Shown here in pieces: positions 24,323 through 31,309 of a DNA stretch of 64,000 bases; positions within the stretch are counted from its first letter, which is position 1; each line of letters opens with the position of its first letter. The stretch covers positions 2,418,001-2,482,000 of the forward strand of contig NZ_CP167894.1 of assembly GCF_041504345.1 (NCBI RefSeq), in the 5' to 3' direction. A model generated the notes under the pieces. The model worked only from the letters and a program-made list of their open reading frames with translations. It was not told the origin of the DNA and ran no database searches. The stretch comes from Vibrio sp. BS-M-Sm-2. GTDB taxonomy: Bacteria; Pseudomonadota; Gammaproteobacteria; Enterobacterales; Vibrionaceae. Position numbers and translations under genes: made by a program.

Positions 24323-24708
24323 GATCTTGGGGAATAGAAACGCTCATTGGGACATAGATAGGTTGGATAGCGGATCGGTCTCAAAGTGGTGAAGTGAATG
24401 CTTTGTGATGTTGTGAGATACAGACAAGGTTGAACAGAACTGTTGCTCTGTATTTTGTTTGGCAAAATTCAAGATTTATTAGCTTCCCCTATGGCGCAAA
24501 TACGCATCCCGTAGTATTGTGCCATCAGCGGTAGCACTTGCTGCTGGAGAAATTAGATAATTGTTTTCGGCTGTTTATTATTGCCAATCTTTCACCTTAA
24601 TTTTTAAGGAAAAAAGCGCGATTTGAATGTTATAAGTTCAATTTGCAAGCGCTTTGATTAAATAGCAAACGGTTGAGTGTTTTTGTCCAATTTTTTTCAA
24701 TAAAGTGT
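24323..24708. other. Intergenic region between csrA and the tRNA cluster
   Basis: About 390 bases with no open reading frame that looks real on either strand and no clear repeat or terminator. The 3' part is A+T-rich and leads into the tRNA promoter. I see nothing that can be named here. Confidence 0.5.
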
Positions 24709-24736
24709 TTGACATATTTTCGGTAAAACGTAATAT
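24709..24736 (+). promoter_or_regulatory. Strong promoter of the tRNA cluster
   Basis: -35 TTGACA (24709-24714) is a perfect consensus and -10 TAATAT (24731-24736) is close, with a 16-base spacer. A GC-rich discriminator (GTGCCTCC) follows, typical of stringently controlled stable RNA promoters. The first tRNA begins 15 bases downstream. Confidence 0.85.
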
Positions 24737-24751
24737 GTGCCTCCGCAAGAC

Positions 24752-24844
24752 GGTGAGGTGGCCGAGAGGCCGAAGGCGCTCCCCTGCTAAGGGAGTATGT
24801 GGTTTGTAGCTGCATCGAGGGTTCGAATCCCTCCCTCACCGCCA
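24752..24844 (+). tRNA. tRNA-Ser (anticodon GCU), copy 1
   Basis: 93 nt with acceptor GGTGAGG/CCTCACC, discriminator G, encoded CCA, a long variable arm and anticodon loop CTGCTAA (anticodon GCT, reading AGC and AGU). It is the first gene after the promoter. The D arm reads GCCGAGAGGC; copy 2 differs by one base there. Confidence 0.96.
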
Positions 24845-24887
24845 TTTCTTGTGAGTCTAAAATTAGCAGTTTAGGCAATGTAAATGT

Positions 24888-24964
24888 GCGTCCTTAGCTC
24901 AGCTGGATAGAGTACCTGGCTACGAACCAGGCGGTCGGAGGTTCGAATCCTCCAGGACGCGCCA
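24888..24964 (+). tRNA. tRNA-Arg (anticodon ACG), copy 1
   Basis: 77 nt including encoded CCA. Acceptor GCGTCCT/AGGACGC (type A), anticodon loop CTACGAA. A34 is normally converted to inosine, so it reads CGU, CGC and CGA. It lies between the two tRNA-Ser genes. Confidence 0.97.
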
Positions 24965-25008
24965 TTCTCTCTTTTCTTACTTGTAAGTAACGTGAGAATA
25001 ATGAATTA

Positions 25009-25101
25009 GGTGAGGTGGCCGAGTGGCCGAAGGCGCTCCCCTGCTAAGGGAGTATGTGGTTTGTAGCTGCATCGAGGGTTCGAATCCCTCCCTCACCGCC
25101 A
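25009..25101 (+). tRNA. tRNA-Ser (anticodon GCU), copy 2
   Basis: 93 nt, identical to copy 1 except GCCGAGTGGC in the D arm. Acceptor GGTGAGG/CCTCACC, anticodon loop CTGCTAA, long variable arm, CCA encoded. A terminator-like hairpin follows eight bases after its 3' end. Confidence 0.96.
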
Positions 25102-25109
25102 TTCATTAC

Positions 25110-25129
25110 AGGCCAATGGCCTTTTTTTT
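25110..25129 (+). terminator. Short terminator-like hairpin inside the tRNA cluster
   Basis: AGGCC (25110-25114) pairs with GGCCT (25118-25122) across AAT, followed by seven T residues. The 5-bp stem is short, so termination may be partial. It would split the cluster into Ser-Arg-Ser and a run of seven Arg genes. Confidence 0.5.
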
Positions 25130-25189
25130 CTTCGTAGCAAGAAGAATGTGATATGTTTCACAACTTCATTCTTAATGAATGAACACCGT

Positions 25190-25266
25190 GCGTCCTTAGC
25201 TCAGCTGGATAGAGTACCTGGCTACGAACCAGGCGGTCGGAGGTTCGAATCCTCCAGGACGCGCCA
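25190..25266 (+). tRNA. tRNA-Arg (anticodon ACG), copy 2
   Basis: 77 nt, acceptor GCGTCCT/AGGACGC (type A), anticodon loop CTACGAA, CCA encoded. Same sequence as copy 1. Confidence 0.97.
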
Positions 25267-25319
25267 CTATTTAAGGGTCTATTGATCCTCGTATTGACTA
25301 AGTTGATACTAAAACCCGT

Positions 25320-25396
25320 GCGCTCTTAGCTCAGCTGGATAGAGTACCTGGCTACGAACCAGGCGGTCGGAGGTTCGAATCCTCCAGAGCGCGCCA
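25320..25396 (+). tRNA. tRNA-Arg (anticodon ACG), copy 3, variant acceptor
   Basis: 77 nt. Acceptor GCGCTCT/AGAGCGC (type B) differs from type A at pairs 4-69 and 5-68, both with matching changes on the opposite strand. The rest, including the CTACGAA loop, is the same as copy 1. Confidence 0.97.
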
Positions 25397-25475
25397 CTAT
25401 TTAGGGTTTAGTTCTGATAAGAATGTGAATCCTGATATTGATAAATCGTTCGTCGAGAATTAATATCAAAACCGT

Positions 25476-25552
25476 GCGTCCTTAGCTCAGCTGGATAGAG
25501 TACCTGGCTACGAACCAGGCGGTCGGAGGTTCGAATCCTCCAGGACGCGCCA
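25476..25552 (+). tRNA. tRNA-Arg (anticodon ACG), copy 4
   Basis: 77 nt, type A acceptor (GCGTCCT/AGGACGC), CCA encoded. The following spacer (from CACTATTTAAGGG) resembles that after copy 2. Confidence 0.97.
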
Positions 25553-25620
25553 CTATTTAAGGGTTTATTTCTTATAAGAATGAAAATCCTTGTATTGACT
25601 AAGTTGATACTAAAATCCGT

Positions 25621-25697
25621 GCGCTCTTAGCTCAGCTGGATAGAGTACCTGGCTACGAACCAGGCGGTCGGAGGTTCGAATCCTCCAGAGCGCGCCA
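25621..25697 (+). tRNA. tRNA-Arg (anticodon ACG), copy 5, variant acceptor
   Basis: 77 nt, type B acceptor (GCGCTCT/AGAGCGC). Its upstream spacer repeats that before copy 3, so a type A plus type B pair has probably been duplicated as a unit. Confidence 0.97.
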
Positions 25698-25755
25698 CTA
25701 TTTAGGGTTTCCTTCGTGAACTCCTGATATTGCGAATACCAATATCGAAAACTGC

Positions 25756-25832
25756 GCGTCCTTAGCTCAGCTGGATAGAGTACCTGGCTACGAACCAGGC
25801 GGTCGGAGGTTCGAATCCTCCAGGACGCGCCA
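25756..25832 (+). tRNA. tRNA-Arg (anticodon ACG), copy 6
   Basis: 77 nt, type A acceptor, anticodon loop CTACGAA, CCA encoded. The spacers on its two sides share a near-identical sequence around CTCCTGATATTG. Confidence 0.97.
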
Positions 25833-25889
25833 CTATTTAGGGTTTCTTTGTGAACTCCTGATATTGGGAATACTGATATCGAAAACCGT

Positions 25890-25966
25890 GCGTCCTTAGC
25901 TCAGCTGGATAGAGTACCTGGCTACGAACCAGGCGGTCGGAGGTTCGAATCCTCCAGGACGCGCCA
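25890..25966 (+). tRNA. tRNA-Arg (anticodon ACG), copy 7
   Basis: 77 nt, type A acceptor, identical to copy 6, CCA encoded. Confidence 0.97.
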
Positions 25967-26047
25967 CTATTTAGGGCTTTTTTCTTATGAGAATGAAATC
26001 CTTATATTGATACGTTGTTAGTAACAATGAATTGATATTAAAACCGT

Positions 26048-26124
26048 GCGCTCTTAGCTCAGCTGGATAGAGTACCTGGCTACGAACCAGGCGGTCGGAG
26101 GTTCGAATCCTCCAGAGCGCGCCA
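26048..26124 (+). tRNA. tRNA-Arg (anticodon ACG), copy 8, variant acceptor
   Basis: 77 nt, type B acceptor (GCGCTCT/AGAGCGC), the last gene of the array. The array terminator follows at once. Confidence 0.97.
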
Positions 26125-26131
26125 CATTATT

Positions 26132-26163
26132 AAAAAAAGCCTCGTTTATACGAGGCTTTTTTT
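26132..26163 (+). terminator. Terminator of the tRNA cluster
   Basis: AAAAAAGCCTCG pairs with CGAGGCTTTTTT across TTTATA, ending in a T-run. It closes the Ser/Arg tRNA array. Confidence 0.93.
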
Positions 26164-26185
26164 ATGCCTGCTATATAAATGTTGA

Positions 26186-26213
26186 TTAAATGTTAAATTT
26201 ACCTAACATTTAA
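26186..26213. repeat. Perfect A+T-rich inverted repeat upstream of oadGAB
   Basis: TTAAATGTTA (26186-26195) and TAACATTTAA (26204-26213) form exact 10-base arms with an 8-base spacer. It lies in the 375-base gap between the tRNA terminator and oadG, about 190 bases upstream of the putative oad promoter. It could be an operator; nothing else in the gap can be assigned apart from that promoter. Confidence 0.5.
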
Positions 26214-26403
26214 CTTGTTGTATTTTAAGTACTTCTTGAATGCTTCTTTGTTATTCCACCTTTCTCATATCATTTCTCAGAAAAGCCCCGTTTAAGTCAC
26301 AGTTTAAATATCTAAAAATGACTCATTTGACAGATTTATGTGATCTGATAGGCGAATAATTAACCTTATGTGTGCGTTATCCGTAACAGAACCTTAAACA
26401 AAA

Positions 26404-26431
26404 TTGACAAACTTTTACCAATCGAGATAAT
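26404..26431 (+). promoter_or_regulatory. Probable oadGAB promoter
   Basis: -35 TTGACA (26404-26409) and -10 GATAAT (26426-26431) are spaced by 16 bases, about 70 bases before oadG. Both boxes are close to the sigma-70 consensus. No citrate-regulator site is recognised. Confidence 0.7.
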
Positions 26432-26499
26432 CCATGGGTCGGGATCACTATTCGCTGAAATCCTGTACGTATGTCAGGATGACGAAGAAAGGAAGCAAC

Positions 26500-26757
26500 A
26501 TGACTAATATTGGAAGCCTGCTAGGAGATGCGGCGACTCTAATGATAACGGGGATGTCCGTTGTCTTTATTTTCCTAACTATTCTAGTTTACCTCGTTCG
26601 GTTGATGTCAAAACTGGTACCAGAAGAAGTACCAGAGCCGATCGCAGCACCTAAAAAAATTCAAAAATCACAATCAAACCCTTCAGCTGTTAGTCCACAG
26701 GTAGTGGCAGCAATTTCGGCCGCGGTTCATCAATACCGTGCGTCTACTGCTAAGTAG
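26500..26757 (+). CDS. oadG: Oxaloacetate decarboxylase gamma subunit OadG
   Basis: 85 aa small membrane subunit of the Na+-translocating oxaloacetate decarboxylase. The start MTNIGSLLGDAATLMITGM at 26500 follows AAAGGAAGC; an upstream ATG at 26434 would add an unlikely soluble extension. One transmembrane segment (about residues 13-35, LMITGMSVVFIFLTILVYLVRLM) is followed by a Pro/Ala/Lys linker and a short C-terminus. OadG tethers the alpha subunit to the beta subunit and helps bind zinc. First gene of the oadGAB operon. Confidence 0.93.
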   Translation: MTNIGSLLGDAATLMITGMSVVFIFLTILVYLVRLMSKLVPEEVPEPIAAPKKIQKSQSNPSAVSPQVVAAISAAVHQYRASTAK

Positions 26758-26782
26758 CATTTAAAGGATTAAAAAGGAGTTT

Positions 26783-28564
26783 ATGAGCATGTCTAAACCA
26801 CTAGCTATCACAGATGTGGTACTTCGTGACGCGCACCAGTCACTATTTGCTACTCGTATGCGTATCGAAGATATGCTGCCAATTGCGGCAGAACTGGATA
26901 AAGTCGGTTACTGGTCACTTGAGACTTGGGGCGGCGCGACGTTTGATTCGTGTATCCGTTTTCTTGGCGAGGATCCATGGGAGCGTTTGCGTGAGCTGAA
27001 AAAAGCGATGCCAAACACACCAATGCAGATGCTACTGCGTGGTCAAAACCTATTGGGCTACCGTCACTACGCGGATGATGTAGTAGAAAAATTTGTTGAA
27101 CGTGCCCATAAGAATGGCATGGACGTATTCCGTATTTTCGATGCGATGAATGACGTACGTAACTTTGAAAAAGCGGTGAAAGCAACGATTGATGTTGGCG
27201 GCCACGCTCAAGGTACCTTGTCTTACACAACCAGTCCGGTTCACAACTCTGATACTTGGGTTGATCTGGCTAAGCGTCTAGAAGACCTAGGTTGTCATTC
27301 ACTATGTATCAAAGATATGTCAGGTTTATTAAAGCCTTATGAAGCGGAAGAGTTAATTACACGCATCAAAGCATCGTGTGATGTTCCTCTAGCGCTACAT
27401 AGCCACGCGACAACCGGTCTATCGACAGCAACAGCGGTTAAAGCGGTTGAGGCGGGTATCGATATTCTAGACACGGCGATCTCTTCAATGAGCTGTACTT
27501 ACGGTCACACGCCAACTGAAACGGTTGTGGCTATGTTAGAAGGTACAGAGCGTGACACGAATCTTAAGCTTGACCAAATTGAACCTATCGCGTCTTACTT
27601 CCGCGATGTACGTAAAAAGTACGCAAAATGGGAAGGCCAGCTAAAAGGCGTCGATTCTCGTATCTTGATTGCTCAGGTTCCTGGCGGCATGTTGACTAAC
27701 ATGGAAGGTCAGCTGAAAGAACAAGGCGCAGCCGATCGTATGGACGAGGTTCTTGAAGAGATCCCACGCGTACGTAAAGAGCTTGGTTACATTCCTTTGG
27801 TAACACCAACTTCTCAAATTGTCGGTACTCAAGCGGTTATTAACGTACTAACGGGTGAGCGCTATAAGAGCATCACGAAAGAGACTGCAGGTCTGCTGAA
27901 AGGCGAATACGGCCAAGCACCTGCGGAAGTAGATGCTGAACTGCAAGCAAAAGTTCTGGATGGTGCAGAGCCAATTACTTGTCGCCCTGCTGATTTGCTT
28001 AAGTCAGAAATGGATACGCTGACTACGGATCTTTTAGAGAAAGCGAAATCAGAAGGCATTTCTCTAGCTAAAGATACCGTTGATGATGTACTGACTTACG
28101 CACTTTTCCCACAAGTAGGTCTTAAGTTCCTTAAGAACCGTCGTAACCCAGAAGCATTTGAACCAGCACCAACGGCAGAAGTTGCGACTCCAGTAGCTGC
28201 AGCTCCAGCGCCTGCTTCTGGTGGTATCGAAAGCTACAGCGTGAAGGTTGATGGTCAAGTTTACGATGTCGAGGTTGGCCCACAAGGTGAACTAACATCT
28301 GTTGCGCCATCTGCAAAACCTGCTCAGGCTGCACCTGTAGCAGCTTCTGACGCTGAAGCGGTTCCTGCTCCATTGGCGGGTAACATCTTTAAAGTTAACG
28401 TTCAGGCGGGTGCTGAGGTTGCTGAAGGCGATGTTCTACTTATCCTAGAAGCGATGAAGATGGAAACGGAAGTTCGTGCTGCTCGTGGTGGTATCGTTCA
28501 AGAACTGAATGTTAAAGAAGGCGATGCAGTTACTGTAGGCGCTCCACTACTAAGCTTAGCGTAA
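26783..28564 (+). CDS. oadA: Oxaloacetate decarboxylase alpha subunit OadA (biotin carboxyltransferase)
   Basis: 593 aa soluble subunit that transfers the carboxyl group from oxaloacetate to biotin. The N-terminal TIM-barrel carboxyltransferase domain has the metal ligands Asp16 (LRDAHQSL) and the two His of LHSHATTG. A Pro/Ala-rich linker (near residues 455-475 and 510-535) leads to the biotinyl domain with EAMKMETE, the biotin Lys at 559. AAAAAGGAG precedes ATG 26783; ATG 26789 is also possible. It works with OadG and OadB to couple decarboxylation to Na+ export. Confidence 0.96.
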   Translation: MSMSKPLAITDVVLRDAHQSLFATRMRIEDMLPIAAELDKVGYWSLETWGGATFDSCIRFLGEDPWERLRELKKAMPNTPMQMLLRGQNLLGYRHYADDVVEKFVERAHKNGMDVFRIFDAMNDVRNFEKAVKATIDVGGHAQGTLSYTTSPVHNSDTWVDLAKRLEDLGCHSLCIKDMSGLLKPYEAEELITRIKASCDVPLALHSHATTGLSTATAVKAVEAGIDILDTAISSMSCTYGHTPTETVVAMLEGTERDTNLKLDQIEPIASYFRDVRKKYAKWEGQLKGVDSRILIAQVPGGMLTNMEGQLKEQGAADRMDEVLEEIPRVRKELGYIPLVTPTSQIVGTQAVINVLTGERYKSITKETAGLLKGEYGQAPAEVDAELQAKVLDGAEPITCRPADLLKSEMDTLTTDLLEKAKSEGISLAKDTVDDVLTYALFPQVGLKFLKNRRNPEAFEPAPTAEVATPVAAAPAPASGGIESYSVKVDGQVYDVEVGPQGELTSVAPSAKPAQAAPVAASDAEAVPAPLAGNIFKVNVQAGAEVAEGDVLLILEAMKMETEVRAARGGIVQELNVKEGDAVTVGAPLLSLA

Positions 28565-28573
28565 GGGAGCACC

Positions 28574-29704
28574 ATGGAAGGATTGATGACCTTATGGTCT
28601 GAAACAGGGATTGCGAACTTTGAGTTCGGCCAGATCTGTATGATGTTGGTTGGTTGCTTATTGTTGTTTTTGGCAATTCGCAAAGGATTTGAACCGTTAC
28701 TTCTACTACCGATTGGTTTTGGTGCTGTATTAGCGAACATTCCAAATGCTGGGTTTACTGATCCAGGTGGTTTGCTTTACTACGTTTACTACATTGGTAT
28801 TGAAACGGGTATTTTCCCACTGCTGATCTTTATGGGTGTTGGTGCGATGACGGACTTCGGTGCGTTGATTGCGAACCCTAAAACATTGTGGTTAGGGGCT
28901 GCGGCTCAGTTTGGTATCTTCGCGACGCTATTTGGTGCGATCTTGCTGAACTATGTTCCAGGAATGGAATTCTCGATGGCCGACGCTTCTTCCATTGCGA
29001 TCATTGGTGGTGCCGATGGCCCAACCGCGATTTTCTTGGCGAGTAAGCTCTCTCCTGATCTTTTAGGTGCGATTGCAGTAGCGGCGTATAGCTATATGGC
29101 ATTGGTTCCTATTATTCAGCCGCCAATCATGAAGGCGTTAACGTCTCCTGAAGAACGTAAGATCAAGATGGCTCAACTTCGTCACGTTAGCAAAGCAGAG
29201 AAGATTCTCTTCCCGCTTGCTGTACTACTGATGACGATTTTGTTCCTACCTTCAGCGACACCTCTAGTGGGTATGTTCTGTCTGGGTAACTTGATGCGTG
29301 AAGCGGGTGTGGTTGATCGCCTATCGAAAACAGCGCAAAACGAACTGATTAACGTTGTGACTATTTTCCTTGGCCTCGGTGTTGGTTCTAAGCTTCAAGC
29401 GGATACTTTCTTGAACTTAGAGACACTGGGTATTCTTGGCTTAGGTGCGGTCGCGTTCAGTATTGGTACTGCGGGTGGTGTATTGATGGCGAAGGTTCTA
29501 AACCGCTTCTCGAAAGAGGACATCAACCCATTGATTGGTGCAGCTGGTGTATCAGCGGTTCCAATGGCGGCACGTGTTGTGAACAAGGTAGGCCTTGAGG
29601 CAAACCCTCAGAACTTCTTGTTGATGCATGCGATGGGCCCGAACGTAGCAGGTGTACTTGGTAGTGCGGTTGCGGCGGGTATTCTATTAGCGCTAGTCGG
29701 TTAA
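28574..29704 (+). CDS. oadB: Oxaloacetate decarboxylase beta subunit OadB (Na+ pump)
   Basis: 376 aa polytopic membrane protein that decarboxylates carboxybiotin and exports Na+. Many hydrophobic segments are present. The [17 protein letters not shown] block (about residues 140-156), with its conserved Asp, and the C-terminal [15 protein letters not shown] and [15 protein letters not shown] blocks are typical of OadB. The ATG follows GGGAGCACC ten bases after oadA. Together oadGAB conserve decarboxylation energy as a sodium gradient, consistent with a marine organism. Confidence 0.96.
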   Translation: MEGLMTLWSETGIANFEFGQICMMLVGCLLLFLAIRKGFEPLLLLPIGFGAVLANIPNAGFTDPGGLLYYVYYIGIETGIFPLLIFMGVGAMTDFGALIANPKTLWLGAAAQFGIFATLFGAILLNYVPGMEFSMADASSIAIIGGADGPTAIFLASKLSPDLLGAIAVAAYSYMALVPIIQPPIMKALTSPEERKIKMAQLRHVSKAEKILFPLAVLLMTILFLPSATPLVGMFCLGNLMREAGVVDRLSKTAQNELINVVTIFLGLGVGSKLQADTFLNLETLGILGLGAVAFSIGTAGGVLMAKVLNRFSKEDINPLIGAAGVSAVPMAARVVNKVGLEANPQNFLLMHAMGPNVAGVLGSAVAAGILLALVG

Positions 29705-29793
29705 TGGATTACTTAGGTCATGTATCGTTACGTTAATTGGTCGTTAATTTACGAATGAGCGGTTAACTTAGCCTTATTAAATGGTTTATAGTC

Positions 29794-29825
29794 AAAGGGA
29801 TGCTTTCGCATCCCTTTCTTTTTTT
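29794..29825 (+). terminator. Intrinsic terminator after oadB
   Basis: AAAGGGATGC (29794-29803) pairs with GCATCCCTTT (29808-29817) across TTTC, then TCTTTTTTT. Confidence 0.92.
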
Positions 29826-29878
29826 ATTAATTAGGGTGCTTGCTCATTAGAGCTTTTATCAATCAAGGAAATGTGGAA

Positions 29879-30832
29879 ATGGAAAATAAACAGATTGCGA
29901 TTACTCAATTCGGCGGTGTCGAAAACCTTAGTATTCAAACTAGTGCGATTCCAGAGCCTAAGGCTGGAGAAGTGGTGGTTAAAGTTTCCTTTTCGGGCAT
30001 TAATCCGATTGATGTGAAAACCCGTGCTGGCCTTGGTTGGGCAGCAGCACAAAACAAAGACAATCTACCTTGGGTGCCGGGATATGATATTTCGGGGCAA
30101 ATTGTAACGCTAGGCGATCAGGCTGAACGTTTTACTGTTGGTGATAACGTGGCAGGGTTTATTGGTTTTCCACTGCAAGGTGGCGGTTATAGCCAATTCG
30201 TATGTGTTCCAGAAGCGGCACTCAGCATGGTTCCTGATTCTGTCACCCTAGAAGCGGCAGCGGCATTACCACTTGCTAGTCAAACAGCAGCCCAAGCACT
30301 CAATAAAGCCGAAGTAAAAGAAGGCGATCGCGTGCTTATCTTAGCGGGCGCAGGCGGGGTTGGTCACCTTGCGGTTCAAATCGCAGTGGCAGCAAAAGCA
30401 GAGGTTTACACGACCTGCAGCGAAGCCAATCTCGACTATCTTGCAACGCTAGGCGCTCATGCTATCAACTATAAGTTTGCCCCAGCTTCAGAACGAGTTT
30501 CTGATGTTGATGTGTTGATTGATTTGGTCGGTGGCGATACCGCGCTTGATGCGTTGAAGTGCCTGAAAGACGGTGCGAGAGTCGTGACAGTACCAACTTT
30601 GTCTGCTGAGTTGATTTGTGAGAAAGCCACGCTCCTAGGTTTTACTGCATCAGGCATGTTGGTTGAACCAAACACTGAGCAAATGGACACCATGCTTTAT
30701 ATGGTGAGTGTTGGATTGCTTAAAACAGAAATTCAAGGTATCTACCAACTAGACGAAGCACAGTCGGCGCATCTGCAGGTTGAAAGCGGACACACTAGAG
30801 GCAAGGTACTGCTTAAGATGCAAGAAGGTTGA
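29879..30832 (+). CDS. Zinc-type alcohol dehydrogenase-like NADP oxidoreductase (MDR superfamily)
   Basis: 317 aa medium-chain dehydrogenase/reductase of the quinone oxidoreductase type. The N-terminal GroES-like fold (PKAGEVVVKVSFSGINPIDVKTRAG) is followed by the Rossmann domain with the nucleotide motif LAGAGGVGHLAVQIA (about residues 145-159). It lacks the Cys/His zinc ligand set of true alcohol dehydrogenases. ATG 29879 is chosen; an in-frame GTG at 29873 has better spacing to AAGGAA, and a TTG at 29840 is unlikely. The substrate is unknown. It runs into the yqaA-like gene within six bases. Confidence 0.85.
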   Translation: MENKQIAITQFGGVENLSIQTSAIPEPKAGEVVVKVSFSGINPIDVKTRAGLGWAAAQNKDNLPWVPGYDISGQIVTLGDQAERFTVGDNVAGFIGFPLQGGGYSQFVCVPEAALSMVPDSVTLEAAAALPLASQTAAQALNKAEVKEGDRVLILAGAGGVGHLAVQIAVAAKAEVYTTCSEANLDYLATLGAHAINYKFAPASERVSDVDVLIDLVGGDTALDALKCLKDGARVVTVPTLSAELICEKATLLGFTASGMLVEPNTEQMDTMLYMVSVGLLKTEIQGIYQLDEAQSAHLQVESGHTRGKVLLKMQEG

Positions 30833-30838
30833 TATGCA

Positions 30839-31300
30839 GTGTTAGAATTCTTTAATTCCCTTTTTGAAAACATAGCGCTGTGGTTCTCTGACTCGGCGCT
30901 TTGGGTACTCTTCATCAGTGGCTTCTTGAGTGCCACATTATTGCCCGGTGGCTCAGAAGCCAGCCTTGTTGCAGCATTGAGCTTAGATCAATTCTCTACA
31001 TCGTCGATTATTCTCATAGCGACACTCGGTAACACCTTAGGCGGCCTGACCAATTATTGGATTGGTTTGTGGTTGCCCAATCGAACTCAATCTGAAAAGC
31101 ATGGTCATAAGGCTATGGCTTGGCTGAGCCGTTATGGTTACTGGGCACTGTTATTCAGTTGGTTACCCGTTATTGGTGACCCTTTGTGTCTGGCGGCGGG
31201 TTGGTTGAGAATGAAATTTATCCCTAGCGTTATTTTGATAGCGATTGGCAAAGCCGCTCGCTACAGCTTACTTGCTGCTATCTACTTCGGTTTTTTCTAA
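30839..31300 (+). CDS. yqaA: YqaA family inner-membrane protein (DedA/VTT-like)
   Basis: 153 aa protein with several hydrophobic segments, resembling E. coli YqaA. The SGFLSATLLPGGSEASLVAAL motif (about residues 22-42) and GNTLGGLTNYWIGLW are family features shared with the VTT/DedA domain. The function is not established; DedA relatives are implicated in lipid flipping and membrane homeostasis. The start is GTG at 30839, as the nearby ATG at 30834 is out of frame and stops at once. It lies between the oxidoreductase and an M16 protease and may be co-transcribed with both. Confidence 0.85.
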   Translation: MLEFFNSLFENIALWFSDSALWVLFISGFLSATLLPGGSEASLVAALSLDQFSTSSIILIATLGNTLGGLTNYWIGLWLPNRTQSEKHGHKAMAWLSRYGYWALLFSWLPVIGDPLCLAAGWLRMKFIPSVILIAIGKAARYSLLAAIYFGFF

Positions 31301-31309
31301 GGAGAACCT

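Noticed and set aside
24630..24878. Minus-strand 82-aa ORF containing MAVREGFEPS
   Set aside because: It is antisense to the tRNA-Ser gene. This kind of peptide is a well-known annotation artefact over tRNA-Ser sequences.
25190..26124. CRISPR-like array
   Set aside because: Regular repeats with spacers are present, but each repeat is a complete tRNA-Arg gene with CCA.
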